DNA of 64,000 nucleotides, from the NCBI RefSeq assembly GCF_001581925.1, contig NZ_LQZA01000001.1:1-64000 (forward strand), read 5' to 3'. Positions 51,781-62,500 of this stretch are shown here, piece by piece. This stretch comes from Ferrovum sp. PN-J185 (GTDB lineage: Bacteria; Pseudomonadota; Gammaproteobacteria; Burkholderiales; Ferrovaceae). Below the pieces are notes generated by a model. That model saw nothing but the letters and a program-made list of their open reading frames with translations, was not told where the DNA came from and ran no database searches. Position numbers and translations under genes: made by a program. Within the stretch, counting starts at the first letter, position 1. Each line of letters starts with the position of its first letter.

Positions 51781-54700
51781 TTAGATCGTGTTGTCAGTAA
51801 CTGGTTCGTCATCAAATTTATCTTTAGCATGGACAATACTAAAGATAACTGGAACAAATATGAGTGTTGAAATTGTGGCGAATAATAAACCACCGATAAC
51901 CGCACGACCTAATGGGGCATTTTGCTCGCCACCATCACCTAACCCTAAAGACATGGGAATCATCCCAATTAACATTGCTGAAGCTGTCATGAGTACAGGA
52001 CGAAAACGAGTGTAACCCGCTTCAAGAGCGGCTTGAGTGGAGTCTTTTACAATAGCCAAACGCTCACGTGCAAAACTAATTACTAGAATACTATTGGCCG
52101 TGGCCACCCCCATACACATAATCGCACCGGTGAGCGCAGGGACAGATAAAGTGGTGCCGGTGATATAGAGCATCCATACAATACCAGCCAAAGCCGATGG
52201 AAGAGCGGTGATAATCACAAACGGATCAAGCCAAGATTCAAAGTTCACTACTACTAAGAAGTAAATTAATACAATAGAGGCAATTAGCCCCAAGCTTAAC
52301 CCTTGGTAAGAGTCTTGCATAATGGGTACCTGTCCCTGAAGTTTGACACTTACGCCGCTCGGTATTTCATGATGATGTTTAGCAATAATTTGTTCAATAT
52401 CTTTTGAAACGCTGCCTAAATCTCTTCCTTGAAGGGATGCAAAAATATCAAATGACGGTTTAATATTGTAGTGAGAAATTACTGAGTCTGACTGATCGCG
52501 TTCAATCGTACCAAGGCCACCTAACACCTGCATCGAGTCTGATTTCTTTGTGGTGATCGGGATGTTGGCTAAATCAGCTAAGGAGTCAATTTTGTATTGT
52601 GGCATCTGAATCACTATAGGATAGGACACGCCGTTTTTATTGTTTAACCAAAAAGTGGGGGCAACTTGACTTGTTCCGGCCAGGGTGGCTACTAAACTAT
52701 TAGTAATATCTCCTTCAGTTAAGCCGTAATTCTTTGCCTGTGCCCGATCGATATTGACGTTAAATTGCGGATAGTTAGTGGCCTGTTGGACACGCATATC
52801 AGCGATACCGGGAACATTACTGATATCTTTGTAGATGGCTCTTACAAAGCGTAAGTTGTTATCGTGATTGGGGCCATCAACGCGAATATCAATGGGAGCA
52901 GGCACCCCAAAATTTAGGATTTGGCTAGTAATATCTGCTGGTAAAAAGGCGAAGCTTACCCCTGGAAAGGCGCGCGGTAATTCTTCTCGTAATTGTTTAA
53001 TATACTGTTTTGTTGGACGATGTTTTTCAGTAAGGTGAATTAAAATGTCACCATCTTGTGGACCAATTGTACCGGTACTGCTGTATGCGGTATTAATTCC
53101 ACTAACTGATAAACCAATATTGTCCACAATGGTATCTAATTCTGAATCAGGGATTAATGCCCTGATTTTATCTTCGATTAAGTCAAACTGTTTAGCTGTT
53201 TCTTCAATTCGCGTACCCACCTGAGCACGTACATGGATTTTCATATCACCTGAGTCTACTTCAGGGAAGAAGTTTCTACCTAACATGGGGAATAACACCA
53301 CGCAGGATACAACGACAAAACCTAAAAAGCTTGGCACAAAAACTTTACGGTGGATCAATGCCAAGTTAAGAATAGAGCGATACCCTAAACGTACTTTAGT
53401 AAATCGGGTTTCAAAGCCTTGTTGAATGTTAACAAAAAACTGGATGATGGACTTTTTAACACTATGTTGTGGATGAAAATTAGGATCATGTTCGGCACGG
53501 TGTTCATCAGTATGATGTTTGTGCTGAAAATGTTGCCCTTGGTGTTTGAGTAATTTGTTGGCAATGGTTGGAACAAAGGTTTGTGATAAAACAAAAGACG
53601 AGAGCATGCCAAAAATAACCGCTTCAGCCATGGGGATAAAGAGATATTTTGGTACCCCAGTTAAGGAAAACATGGGTACGAATACAATACAAATAGACAG
53701 AGTAGAGACCAATGCCGGCTGAATAATTTGTGCCGCTGCATCAATAATCGCTTTGGTCGTGGGTTTGCCCATTTCAAGATGATGGTTAATGTTTTCAATC
53801 ACCACCGTGGCATCATCCACAAGCATTCCTACAGCGAGTGCCAGCCCCCCTAAGGTCATCACATTTAGCGTGTTACCGGTGAGTGATAAAAAGATAATGG
53901 CAGATAAAATAGCCAAGGGAATGGACATGGAAATGATAATAGTAGAGCGCCAACTACCTAAAAACAATAAGATCATCACGCTGGTTAAAATACCGGCAAT
54001 GGTGCCTTCGCGTACTACGCCGCTGATAGCCGACTTTACAAAGACTGACTGGTCTCCCACTACTTTTAATACCAGGCTACTAGGTAGTGTCTCTTGTAAT
54101 TTAGGTATCAGCTCTTTGGTTCCTTGAATAATATCCAAGGTTGATGTGGCCCCATTTTTTAAAATGGTCATCAATACTGACCGTCTGCCATCATCTCTAA
54201 CCACGTTAATCTGCGGTGGATAACCATCTCTCACATGAGCCACATCATGAATAAAAATAGTGACGCCATCCACATTTTTAATGGGTAGCTCATTAAGTAA
54301 TTCAAACTCATCAGGACTATCATTAATTTTGACGTTGTACTCAAACGAACCAATTTTTTCTGTACCAGGGGACAATACTAAATTTTGTTTACTCAACGCT
54401 TTCGCCACATCTTGCGGGGAAATATGTTTTGATTGCATGGCCTGTGGATCAAGGTCAATTTGTATCTGACGCACTTTGCCGCCATAGGGGGAAGGCACTG
54501 CACTACCGCGAACGGTAGCCAACTGCGGACGAATAAAGTTTTGTCCTAAGTCAAAGATTCTATCTTCTGAGAGTACTTTGCTCGATAAGGCTAACTGCAA
54601 AATAGGAACAGTGGCAGCGTTATAGTTCAGGATTAAAGGTGGTGTAATGCCTGGCGGCATCATCTTTAATACGGTTTGTGAAATAGCGGTAACCTGTGCG

Positions 54701-55020
54701 TTAGCAGTACGAATATCCACATCAGGTTGAAAGAAGATCTTAACAATCCCATAACCAAACAGTGATTGGGATTCAATGTGTTCGATGTCATTAACCGTCG
54801 AACTTAAAGAGCGTTCATAGTAGTAAACAATACGCCCTGCCATGTCCTCAGGGGGCATACCACTGTATGTCCAGACGGCACTGATCACCGGTAGATTAAT
54901 TTCCGGGAAAATATCTTTGGGTGTTTTAATGATGGAAATAATTCCAAACAGAAAAATCACCAAGGCCATTACAATAAATGTATTGGGGCGTCGTAGCGCT
55001 AACTTAACTATTTCAAGCAT
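51781..55020 (-). CDS. RND efflux permease, orphan paralogue
   Basis: A 1079-residue inner-membrane RND transporter with helix 1 near the N-terminus, two large periplasmic domains and the TM4 motif GMLVDDATVVIEN (D402, D403). TM10 reads MGVATANSILVISF, without the lysine of the AcrB-type relay. A His-rich cytoplasmic loop (FQHKHHTDEHRAEHD) links the halves. It closely resembles the permease at 59533, with near-identical DNA at 54455-54891 and 54119-54247. No adaptor or outer-membrane gene adjoins it, and it lies between argC and erpA, which are often neighbours, suggesting insertion after duplication. Confidence 0.93.
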   Translation of the reverse strand: MLEIVKLALRRPNTFIVMALVIFLFGIISIIKTPKDIFPEINLPVISAVWTYSGMPPEDMAGRIVYYYERSLSSTVNDIEHIESQSLFGYGIVKIFFQPDVDIRTANAQVTAISQTVLKMMPPGITPPLILNYNAATVPILQLALSSKVLSEDRIFDLGQNFIRPQLATVRGSAVPSPYGGKVRQIQIDLDPQAMQSKHISPQDVAKALSKQNLVLSPGTEKIGSFEYNVKINDSPDEFELLNELPIKNVDGVTIFIHDVAHVRDGYPPQINVVRDDGRRSVLMTILKNGATSTLDIIQGTKELIPKLQETLPSSLVLKVVGDQSVFVKSAISGVVREGTIAGILTSVMILLFLGSWRSTIIISMSIPLAILSAIIFLSLTGNTLNVMTLGGLALAVGMLVDDATVVIENINHHLEMGKPTTKAIIDAAAQIIQPALVSTLSICIVFVPMFSLTGVPKYLFIPMAEAVIFGMLSSFVLSQTFVPTIANKLLKHQGQHFQHKHHTDEHRAEHDPNFHPQHSVKKSIIQFFVNIQQGFETRFTKVRLGYRSILNLALIHRKVFVPSFLGFVVVSCVVLFPMLGRNFFPEVDSGDMKIHVRAQVGTRIEETAKQFDLIEDKIRALIPDSELDTIVDNIGLSVSGINTAYSSTGTIGPQDGDILIHLTEKHRPTKQYIKQLREELPRAFPGVSFAFLPADITSQILNFGVPAPIDIRVDGPNHDNNLRFVRAIYKDISNVPGIADMRVQQATNYPQFNVNIDRAQAKNYGLTEGDITNSLVATLAGTSQVAPTFWLNNKNGVSYPIVIQMPQYKIDSLADLANIPITTKKSDSMQVLGGLGTIERDQSDSVISHYNIKPSFDIFASLQGRDLGSVSKDIEQIIAKHHHEIPSGVSVKLQGQVPIMQDSYQGLSLGLIASIVLIYFLVVVNFESWLDPFVIITALPSALAGIVWMLYITGTTLSVPALTGAIMCMGVATANSILVISFARERLAIVKDSTQAALEAGYTRFRPVLMTASAMLIGMIPMSLGLGDGGEQNAPLGRAVIGGLLFATISTLIFVPVIFSIVHAKDKFDDEPVTDNTI
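54455..54891 (-). repeat. Inverted 437-bp repeat, copy in the first RND gene
   Basis: The reverse complement matches 59662-60098 with 3 differences by hand count, all synonymous-looking C/T changes. Outside the stated borders the two genes diverge at once. The tract covers part of the first porter domain. Confidence 0.92.
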
Positions 55021-55130
55021 CTTTAGATAATTCCAAACCCATTTAGATCAAACGCTTATCTTGAATTTTAGGTGGCCTTAGTGTGGCATAAGTTAGCGTA
55101 TTTACTTGTAACTGATTGTAAGGTTTAGCC

Positions 55131-56162
55131 TTAAGGCAGAACAGGTACTTGTGTGAGTCCCAAGGTTTCTGCAAACTCACACATCAGATTCATGTTTTGT
55201 ACCGCTTGGCCTGCGGCCCCTTTCACCAGGTTATCAATGATAGATAATACAACCACTGTATGACCGTTTTGTGGACGATGCAAAGCGATACGGCAATAGT
55301 TAGATGCTCTTACTGATCGTGTTTCTGGATGGCTACCAAAGGGCATCACATCAACAAAGGGTTCCTTGTGATAGTGCTGTTCAAACAAGGCTTGCAAGTC
55401 AACATCAAGATCAGTTAACGTTGCGTAGCAGGTAGCATGTATCCCCCTTATTAACGGTGTAAGGTGAGGAGTAAAAATTAAATTAACAGGTTTATTGTGT
55501 ATGTTGTTAAGTTGCTCAGTAATTTCAGGTAAGTGACGGTGCCCATTTACTCCATAGGCTTTAAAGTTATCTGATGCTTCTGAAAATAAAGTATGGACTT
55601 CACTTTTTCTACCTGCACCAGACACCCCTGATTTGGCGTCAGCTATCAACGTTGCAGGATTTACCACGCCAGCTTTAATTAAGGGAATAAAAGCTAACTG
55701 TACGGCGGTTGGATAGCAACCTGGATTAGCCACTAATTGAGCTTTTTTTATAGTTTCACGGTTCACTTCAGGTAGGCCATAAACCGCCTTTTCAACCCAT
55801 TGGGGACTTGTGTGTGTCATGGCATACCATTGTTCCCACAAACCAATATCTTTAATCCTGAAGTCTGCAGCAAGATCGATTACTTTAACTCCTGACTCTA
55901 ACAAGGCTGGCGCATCCTTCATAGCAATCCCATTTGGTGTGGCAAAAAAAACTACGTCACACTGTTTTAAATTAGCAGTATTAGGGTCTGAGAACGCGAT
56001 ATCAACACGTCCTCTTAAATTAGGGAATACCTGAGACACCGCTTTACCGGCATCTTGTCTTGAGGTAATAGCAGATAAACTCACTTCAGGGTGTTGCGAC
56101 AATAAACGCAGTAACTCTACTCCGGTATAACCTGTACCACCAACAATCCCAACTTTAATCAT
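55131..56162 (-). CDS. argC: N-acetyl-gamma-glutamyl-phosphate reductase
   Basis: A 343-residue enzyme of arginine synthesis. The nucleotide-binding start is [18 protein letters not shown]; the catalytic cysteine is C149 in [17 protein letters not shown] and the [16 protein letters not shown] loop are present. It reduces N-acetylglutamyl phosphate with NADPH. AGGAGAA precedes the ATG. It is downstream of rpsI but separated from it by a terminator. Confidence 0.96.
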   Translation of the reverse strand: MIKVGIVGGTGYTGVELLRLLSQHPEVSLSAITSRQDAGKAVSQVFPNLRGRVDIAFSDPNTANLKQCDVVFFATPNGIAMKDAPALLESGVKVIDLAADFRIKDIGLWEQWYAMTHTSPQWVEKAVYGLPEVNRETIKKAQLVANPGCYPTAVQLAFIPLIKAGVVNPATLIADAKSGVSGAGRKSEVHTLFSEASDNFKAYGVNGHRHLPEITEQLNNIHNKPVNLIFTPHLTPLIRGIHATCYATLTDLDVDLQALFEQHYHKEPFVDVMPFGSHPETRSVRASNYCRIALHRPQNGHTVVVLSIIDNLVKGAAGQAVQNMNLMCEFAETLGLTQVPVLP

Positions 56163-56221
56163 GCCAGTTCTCCTAAATAACCACTCTTATTATCGCTTAA
56201 AAAAAGGTGGTGAAAGTAATA

Positions 56222-56248
56222 AAAAAAGCCGGATAAACCGGCTTTTTT
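56222..56248 (-). terminator. Intrinsic terminator of rplM-rpsI
   Basis: GCCGG (56228-56232) and CCGGC (56238-56242) flanked by A/T runs form an extended hairpin with a 5-nt loop. On the minus strand it ends in a run of seven T residues just after the rpsI stop. On the plus strand a T6 run also follows, so it is bidirectional in form. Confidence 0.88.
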
Positions 56249-56267
56249 GTAGTACCTAATAAAACAA

Positions 56268-56660
56268 TTAGCGTTTGCTGAACTGTTTGCGGCGACGTGC
56301 TTTGTGTAAACCCACTTTTTTACGTTCAACTTCGCGTGCATCACGAGTAACAAGCCCTGCTTGTTTAAGAGCAGTTTTGAGTTCAGGATTGTAATCAATT
56401 AAGGCGCGTGTGATACCGTGACGAACGGCACCAGCTTGACCTGATTCACCACCACCAGCAACATTTACACGAATATCAAAACCGTTTAAGTGGTTTGTTA
56501 ATTCAAGAGGTTGGCGTACGACCATACGGCCTGTTTCACGAGAAAAGTAAACGTCTAAGGGTTTACCGTTAACAATGAATTTACCTGAACCTGATTTAAT
56601 AAAAACACGGGCAACAGCACTTTTGCGTCTGCCGGTTCCATAATAATATTGTCCAATCAT
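56268..56660 (-). CDS. rpsI: 30S ribosomal protein S9
   Basis: A 130-residue S9 starting [26 protein letters not shown] and ending in the basic tail [17 protein letters not shown], which contacts P-site tRNA. It follows rplM by 11 bp as in most bacteria. Confidence 0.97.
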   Translation of the reverse strand: MIGQYYYGTGRRKSAVARVFIKSGSGKFIVNGKPLDVYFSRETGRMVVRQPLELTNHLNGFDIRVNVAGGGESGQAGAVRHGITRALIDYNPELKTALKQAGLVTRDAREVERKKVGLHKARRRKQFSKR

Positions 56661-56671
56661 AATAATAATAC

Positions 56672-57100
56672 CTAGATAGCTAAAGGTTTAGGTTGTTGTG
56701 CTGCATGTGGATGCTCACTACCTGCATACACTTTCATTTTTTTAATCATGGCATAACCAAGAGGACCCTTAGGTAACATGCCTTTTACTGCTTTTTCTAA
56801 AACGCGTGCAGGATGACGGGCGCGCATTTTGTTGAAATTTGTTTCATAGATACCACCGGGGTAACCAGAGTGACGATAGTATTTCTTGTCCTCGCCCTTG
56901 TTACCGGTAACGCGGATTTTGTCAGCATTAACTACAACAATAAAATCACCCGTATCTACGTGTGGTGTATAAATAGCTTTATGTTTGCCGCGAAGTCTTA
57001 AGGCGATTTGGCTTGCGAGACGCCCCAAAACTAAATCTTGGGCATCTACTATAAACCAGTCACGTTGTACTTCATGGTTTTTGGCTGAAAAGGTTTTCAT
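56672..57100 (-). CDS. rplM: 50S ribosomal protein L13
   Basis: A 142-residue L13 with [29 protein letters not shown] and the conserved [20 protein letters not shown] and [26 protein letters not shown]. It is an early-assembly 23S-binding protein. A near-consensus promoter lies 36 bp upstream. Confidence 0.97.
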   Translation of the reverse strand: MKTFSAKNHEVQRDWFIVDAQDLVLGRLASQIALRLRGKHKAIYTPHVDTGDFIVVVNADKIRVTGNKGEDKKYYRHSGYPGGIYETNFNKMRARHPARVLEKAVKGMLPKGPLGYAMIKKMKVYAGSEHPHAAQQPKPLAI

Positions 57101-57135
57101 GACACTTTACCAACTAAATAATTTGATAGCCTGCC

Positions 57136-57165
57136 ATTATAAACTTGAGTCTTTTCTAATGTCAA
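57136..57165 (-). promoter_or_regulatory. Near-consensus sigma-70 promoter for rplM-rpsI
   Basis: On the minus strand a perfect TTGACA (57165-57160) and a perfect TATAAT (57141-57136) are separated by 18 bp, the strongest hexamer pair in the window. It matches the high demand for ribosomal protein mRNA. Confidence 0.85.
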
Positions 57166-57213
57166 TGCGTTGTTATAATGAGAGACTAATCACTTAATCT
57201 ACGGGAAAGTATT

Positions 57214-57633
57214 ATGAAAGCAAGAGTGAAATGGGTTGAGGGTATGAGTTTTCTGGGTGAAAGTGGCAGCGGCCATACATTTTTAATGGATGGGGCGCCC
57301 GAAGCGGGCGGACGTAACCTCGGGGTACGGCCAATGGAGGCCATGTTAATGGGTGCAGGAGGCTGCACATCTTTTGATGTGGTGTTAATTCTAAAACGCT
57401 CGCGCGCTGAAGTGACTGATTGTGTAGTTGAAATAGATAGTGAGAGGGCTGAAACTGACCCTAAAGTATTCACCAAAATTCACTTTCATTTTATTGTCAC
57501 GGGTAAATCACTAAAACCAGAGCTTGTGGAGAGGGCGATTAAATTGTCTGCAGAAAAGTATTGCTCAGCAACCTTTATGTTGGGGAAAACCGCTGAAGTG
57601 ACCCATGATTTTGAAATTCGTGAGGCAATTTAA
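57214..57633 (+). CDS. OsmC family protein (YhfA-like)
   Basis: A 139-residue OsmC/Ohr-fold protein with the two family cysteines, C51 (GAGGCTSFDVVLIL) and C117 (EKYCSATFML). The short form without the Ohr-type Arg pattern resembles YhfA/YhfA-like proteins, so peroxide reduction is possible but not assured. TATAAT at 57174-57179 is a possible -10. Its stop overlaps the trpD ATG by one base, making it the first gene of an osmC-trpD-trpC unit. Confidence 0.85.
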   Translation: MKARVKWVEGMSFLGESGSGHTFLMDGAPEAGGRNLGVRPMEAMLMGAGGCTSFDVVLILKRSRAEVTDCVVEIDSERAETDPKVFTKIHFHFIVTGKSLKPELVERAIKLSAEKYCSATFMLGKTAEVTHDFEIREAI

Positions 57634-58652
57634 TGGTAGTTAAACAGTTGCTTCAACATCTTATGTCGGGGAATTCCCTTGATTCTCAACAGATGACAGA
57701 GGTTATGGAGGGGGTTTTTGCTGGACATATCTCTGATATTCAGGCTGCAGCCATTTTAGCTTTACTGGCTAAAAAAGGGGAGAGTATTGAGGAGATTGCT
57801 GCTGCAGCTCAAGTGATGCGTCGTTTATCTCAACAGGTAGCGGCACCCCCTACAGTTACATTAGTTGATACCTGTGGTACCGGTGGTGATGGTTTACATA
57901 CCTTTAATATCTCAACAGCTTCCTCATTTGTGGTGGCCGCTGCCGGGGCCGCGGTGGCGAAGCACGGAGGACGCTCTGTTTCCTCTTCAAGTGGTAGTGT
58001 GGACGTATTAGAAGCCATGGGGATTGCGGTGAGTCATTGGGACTTATCACGCGTAGAATACTTTTTAGAGCATTTTCGCTGGACTTTCATGTTTGCCCCT
58101 AACCATCATTCCGCCATGAAACGAACGGCAAATGTGCGAAAAGAACTGGGCATTAGGACTATTTTTAATATATTGGGCCCTTTAACTAATCCTGCTAATG
58201 CTTCTTGTCAGGTATTAGGAGTATTTAGCGCTCATTTAACTGAGGTTATGGCGCAGGTACTTAAACAGTTGGGTAGCCAGAGGGCGCTCGTTGTTCATGG
58301 TAGAGAAGGTTTAGATGAGATTTCAATATCTGGACCCACACTTATCTCTGAGCTAAAAGCAGGACAGGTATCGCACTACGAAATTACTCCTGAGCAGTTT
58401 GGTTTTGCTAGAGCACCATTGGATACCTTGTTGGTTAAAAATGCGATGGAATCTATGTTTTTCATTGATGAAGTGCTGAATAATCAACCTGGCCCTGCGC
58501 GCGATATTGTTGCTTTAAATGCAGGAGCCGCTATCTATGTAACAGGTTTTGCTGATACCCTTGAAAATGGAATAAAGAAAGCTTTAGCAACGATTGCCTC
58601 AGGTCAAGCAAAAGCGCTAAGAGATAAGATTAAAGAGGCTCAATATGGATGA
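57633..58652 (+). CDS. trpD: Anthranilate phosphoribosyltransferase
   Basis: A 339-residue stand-alone TrpD. The PRPP-binding DTCGTGGDGLHTFNIST and the KHGGRSVSSSSGSVDVLEAMG segment are intact, as is FNILGPLTNPA. It transfers phosphoribose to anthranilate, the second step of tryptophan synthesis. It overlaps osmC by one base and trpC by eight. trpE and trpG are not next to it in this window. Confidence 0.96.
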   Translation: MVVKQLLQHLMSGNSLDSQQMTEVMEGVFAGHISDIQAAAILALLAKKGESIEEIAAAAQVMRRLSQQVAAPPTVTLVDTCGTGGDGLHTFNISTASSFVVAAAGAAVAKHGGRSVSSSSGSVDVLEAMGIAVSHWDLSRVEYFLEHFRWTFMFAPNHHSAMKRTANVRKELGIRTIFNILGPLTNPANASCQVLGVFSAHLTEVMAQVLKQLGSQRALVVHGREGLDEISISGPTLISELKAGQVSHYEITPEQFGFARAPLDTLLVKNAMESMFFIDEVLNNQPGPARDIVALNAGAAIYVTGFADTLENGIKKALATIASGQAKALRDKIKEAQYG

Positions 58653-59439
58653 TGTATTAACACAAATAATTAACACCAAATTTGAAGAGATCGGTTTTGC
58701 GAAACAACAAGTGTCTCTAGAGGTAATGCGTGATTTGGCTTTATCAGCGGCACCTGCAAGAGACTTTGTAGGTGCGCTAGAAGCAAAACTCAGTCAGCAA
58801 CAAGCTGCAGTCATTTCAGAAATTAAACGTGCTAGTCCAAGTAAGGGAATATTACGTCAAGATTTTGATCCTGCAGCTATTGCCGAAAGTTATGAAAAAA
58901 ACGGAGCTGCCTGTTTGTCGGTGTTAACTGATGAACAATATTTCCATGGCAGTATTGAGTTTCTACGCGAAGCCCGTTATGCCTCCTCGCTACCTATTCT
59001 AAGAAAAGATTTTATGGTAGACGAATACCAGATATACGAGTCTAAAGCCATTGGAGCAGATGCTATTTTATTGATTGTGGCAGCTCTAGAGGATGATCAG
59101 ATGCATGCATTAAGTCAATTAGCACAGAGTTTAGGCTTGGCAGTGCTTGTGGAGTCTCATAATAAAGATGAGTTAGAGAGGGCTTTACGCTTACCCACTA
59201 AACTCATTGGTATAAACAATCGTAATCTTAAAACCTTTGAAACCTCTTTAAATGTTACCTTGGATCTAATGGGTATGGTTCCTCATGATCGAATAGTGAT
59301 CACAGAGAGCGGCATTTTAACTAGAGAAAATGTTGATATCATGCGCTCTCACGGCGTAAATAGCTTTCTAGTAGGTGAAGCTTTTATGAAAGCGCTTGAG
59401 CCAGGAGCCGCACTAAAACAGTTATTTGGATTTAACTGA
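58645..59439 (+). CDS. trpC: Indole-3-glycerol-phosphate synthase
   Basis: A 264-residue monofunctional IGPS, not fused to TrpF. TIM-barrel motifs are VISEIKRASPSKGILRQDFDP (catalytic lysine strand), LSVLTDEQYFHGS, PILRKDFMVDEYQIYES, IGINNRNLKTFE and TESGI. It closes the indole ring from CdRP. It overlaps the end of trpD by 8 bp, so translation is coupled. Confidence 0.96.
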   Translation: MDDVLTQIINTKFEEIGFAKQQVSLEVMRDLALSAAPARDFVGALEAKLSQQQAAVISEIKRASPSKGILRQDFDPAAIAESYEKNGAACLSVLTDEQYFHGSIEFLREARYASSLPILRKDFMVDEYQIYESKAIGADAILLIVAALEDDQMHALSQLAQSLGLAVLVESHNKDELERALRLPTKLIGINNRNLKTFETSLNVTLDLMGMVPHDRIVITESGILTRENVDIMRSHGVNSFLVGEAFMKALEPGAALKQLFGFN

Positions 59440-59532
59440 TTTATTTACAATCAGTAACAGAAGTTTCTTATTCTTATGTCACAATGCATCACCTTTTTAT
59501 AAAATACGCACAGGATTTGAGGAGTTTTAGTT

Positions 59533-62500
59533 TTGATAGGGATTGTTAAGCTAGCGCTGAAGCGACCTAACACCTTTATTGTGATGTCACTCATCATCAC
59601 ATTATTTGGTGTGATATCTGCTTTCAAAACTCCGGTTGATATCTTTCCTCAAATCAATATCCCGGTGATCAGTGCCGTCTGGACATACAGTGGTATGCCC
59701 CCTGAGGACATGGCAGGGCGTATTGTTTACTACTATGAACGCTCTTTAAGTTCGACGGTTAATGACATCGAACACATTGAATCCCAATCACTGTTTGGTT
59801 ATGGGATTGTTAAGATCTTCTTTCAACCTGATGTGGATATTCGTACTGCTAACGCACAGGTTACCGCTATTTCACAAACCGTATTAAAGATGATGCCGCC
59901 AGGCATTACACCACCTTTAATCTTGAACTATAACGCTGCCACTGTTCCTATTTTGCAGTTAGCCTTATCGAGCAAAGTACTCTCAGAAGACAGAATCTTT
60001 GACTTAGGACAAAACTTTATTCGTCCGCAGTTGGCTACCGTTCGCGGTAGTGCAGTGCCTTCCCCCTATGGCGGTAAAGTGCGTCAGATACAAATTGATT
60101 TGAACCCACAGGCTATGCAGTCTAAGGGAATCTCTCCTGATGATGTGGCGAACGCATTAAAAAATCAGAACTTAATTTTGTCAGCAGGGACCGAGAAAAT
60201 CGGTACTTTTGAATACAACATTAAAATTAATGACAGTCCAGAAGCGTTTGAGCAGCTTAATGACTTACCTATTAAAAAAATTAATGGGGTGATCATTTTT
60301 ATACGTGATGTGGCTCATGTGAGAGATGGTTATCCACCGCAGATTAACGTGGTTAGAAATGATGGCAGACGATCAGTATTGATGACCATTTTAAAAAATG
60401 GGGCTACATCAACCTTGGATATTATTCAAGGAACTAAGGATATTATTCCAAAGCTAGAAGAAACTCTTCCAAAAAGCTTACATATAGATTTGGTGGGAGA
60501 TCAATCCATCTTCGTTAAAGCAGCATTAGCTGGTGTGGTGCGAGAGGGGATGATTGCGATTGTTCTGACGAGTATTATGATTCTGCTTTTCTTAGGCAGT
60601 TGGCGCTCGACGATTATTATTTCTTTATCCATTCCACTGTCTTTATTGTCTGCTGTGATTCTATTATCTATAACGGGTAATTCTCTTAATGTGATGACCT
60701 TAGGTGGATTGGCTCTGGCGGTGGGGATGCTTGTTGATAATGCGACAGTGGTGATTGAAAACATCAATTATCATTTGGAGCAGGGTAAAGAGGTAACCGT
60801 TGCAATTATTGATGCGGCCAAACAGATTATTCAACCTGCTTTCGTATCTACATTGTGTTTCTGTATTGTGTTTGTGCCAATGTTTTCCTTAACTGGGGTA
60901 CCACGCTATTTGTTCGTTCCTATGGCTGAAGCGGTGGTGTTTGGGATGTTGGCATCCTTTATTCTGTCGCAAACCTTTGTGCCTATGATGGCTAATAAAT
61001 TTTTAAAAGCCCATCAGCCTCATGATCATAATAAAGAAGAGTTAACGGAAGCGGGTGTTAAGCGTTCATCTTTAGCTTCTTTAATTCATTTCTTTATTAG
61101 CTTTCAGCATCAATTTGAAAAACAGTTTGCTGCTTTTCGTAATGGTTATCGCTCTTTCTTGATAATGGTGTTAGCTAACCCGAAAAAATTTACTTGGGGC
61201 TTTACGCTTTTTGTATTGGTATCTTGTGCTGGTTTGTATCCAATGCTGGGAAGAAATTTCTTTCCAACAGTAGACTCAGGTGACATGAAAATTCACGTAC
61301 GCGCTCAAGTGGGAACGCGTATTGAAGAAACGGCCAAATTATTTGACTTAGTGGAAGGTGATATCAGACGTCATATTCCCACGAATCAATTGGATACCAT
61401 TGTGGACAACATTGGTTTGTCAGTGAGTGGTATTAATACGTCATACAGTAATACAGGAACCATCGGACCACAAGATGGTGATATTTTAATTCACCTCAAT
61501 GAAAACCATAGTTCCACAAGTGCCTATGTGAAGCAGTTAAGAGAATTCTTGCCGCGTGATTTCCCTGGAGTAAGTTTTGCTTTCTTGCCCGCTGATATTA
61601 CGAGTCAGATTCTTAACTTTGGTGCGCCAGCCCCGATTGATATTCAAGTTAATGGTCCTAACAAATATGAGAATTTAGCGTTTATCAAGAAAATTGAAAA
61701 AGCGACTCGAGAAGTACCTGGCATTGCTGACGTAAGGTTACAACAAGCAACAAACTATCCTCAGTTTAATGTGGATATTGATCGTGTTCAGGCTAATAGT
61801 TATGGTTTAACGGAAGCGGATGTAACCAATAGCTTGGTGGCAACCTTAGCGGGGACCAGTCAGGTGGCTCCCACATTCTGGCTCAATCCAAGTAATGGCG
61901 TATCCTATCCAATTGTTATTCAGATGCCTCAGTATCGTATTAATTCATTGGCTGATTTAGAGAATATTCCTATCACCGCTCCTAAATCAAAAGGATTGCA
62001 AGTTTTAGGTGGTTTGGGGTCGATTACGCGTACCCAGTCGGATTCGGTGATTTCACACTACAACATTAAACCTGCTTTTGATATTTATGCTTCCACTCAA
62101 GGGCGTGATTTAGGGAGTGTGTCTGCTGATATTCAGAAAATTATTGATAAAAACAAAAAAGACTTACCACGCGGTGCCATCATTGAGCTACGTGGCCAAG
62201 TTCCCATTATGGAAAACTCCTATATGGGCTTAAGCCTAGGGTTGATTGCCTCAATCGTGTTGATTTACTTTTTAATTGTGATCAATTTTGAGTCTTGGCT
62301 TGATCCATTTGTGATTATTACAGCGCTTCCTGCAGCTTTGGCTGGTATTGTGTGGATGCTCTTTACCACCTACACCACCCTTTCCGTACCTGCACTAACG
62401 GGTGCCATTATGTGTATGGGGGTCGCCACTGCTAACAGTATTTTAGTGGTGAGCTTTGCGCGTGAGCGATTACAAGAACTGAAGCATCCAGTACAAGCTG

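Noticed and set aside
60709-60740. Loss-of-function call for the second RND permease from Asp403 to Asn
   Set aside because: VDN-type TM4 motifs occur in functional RND subfamilies, so the change alone does not show inactivity.
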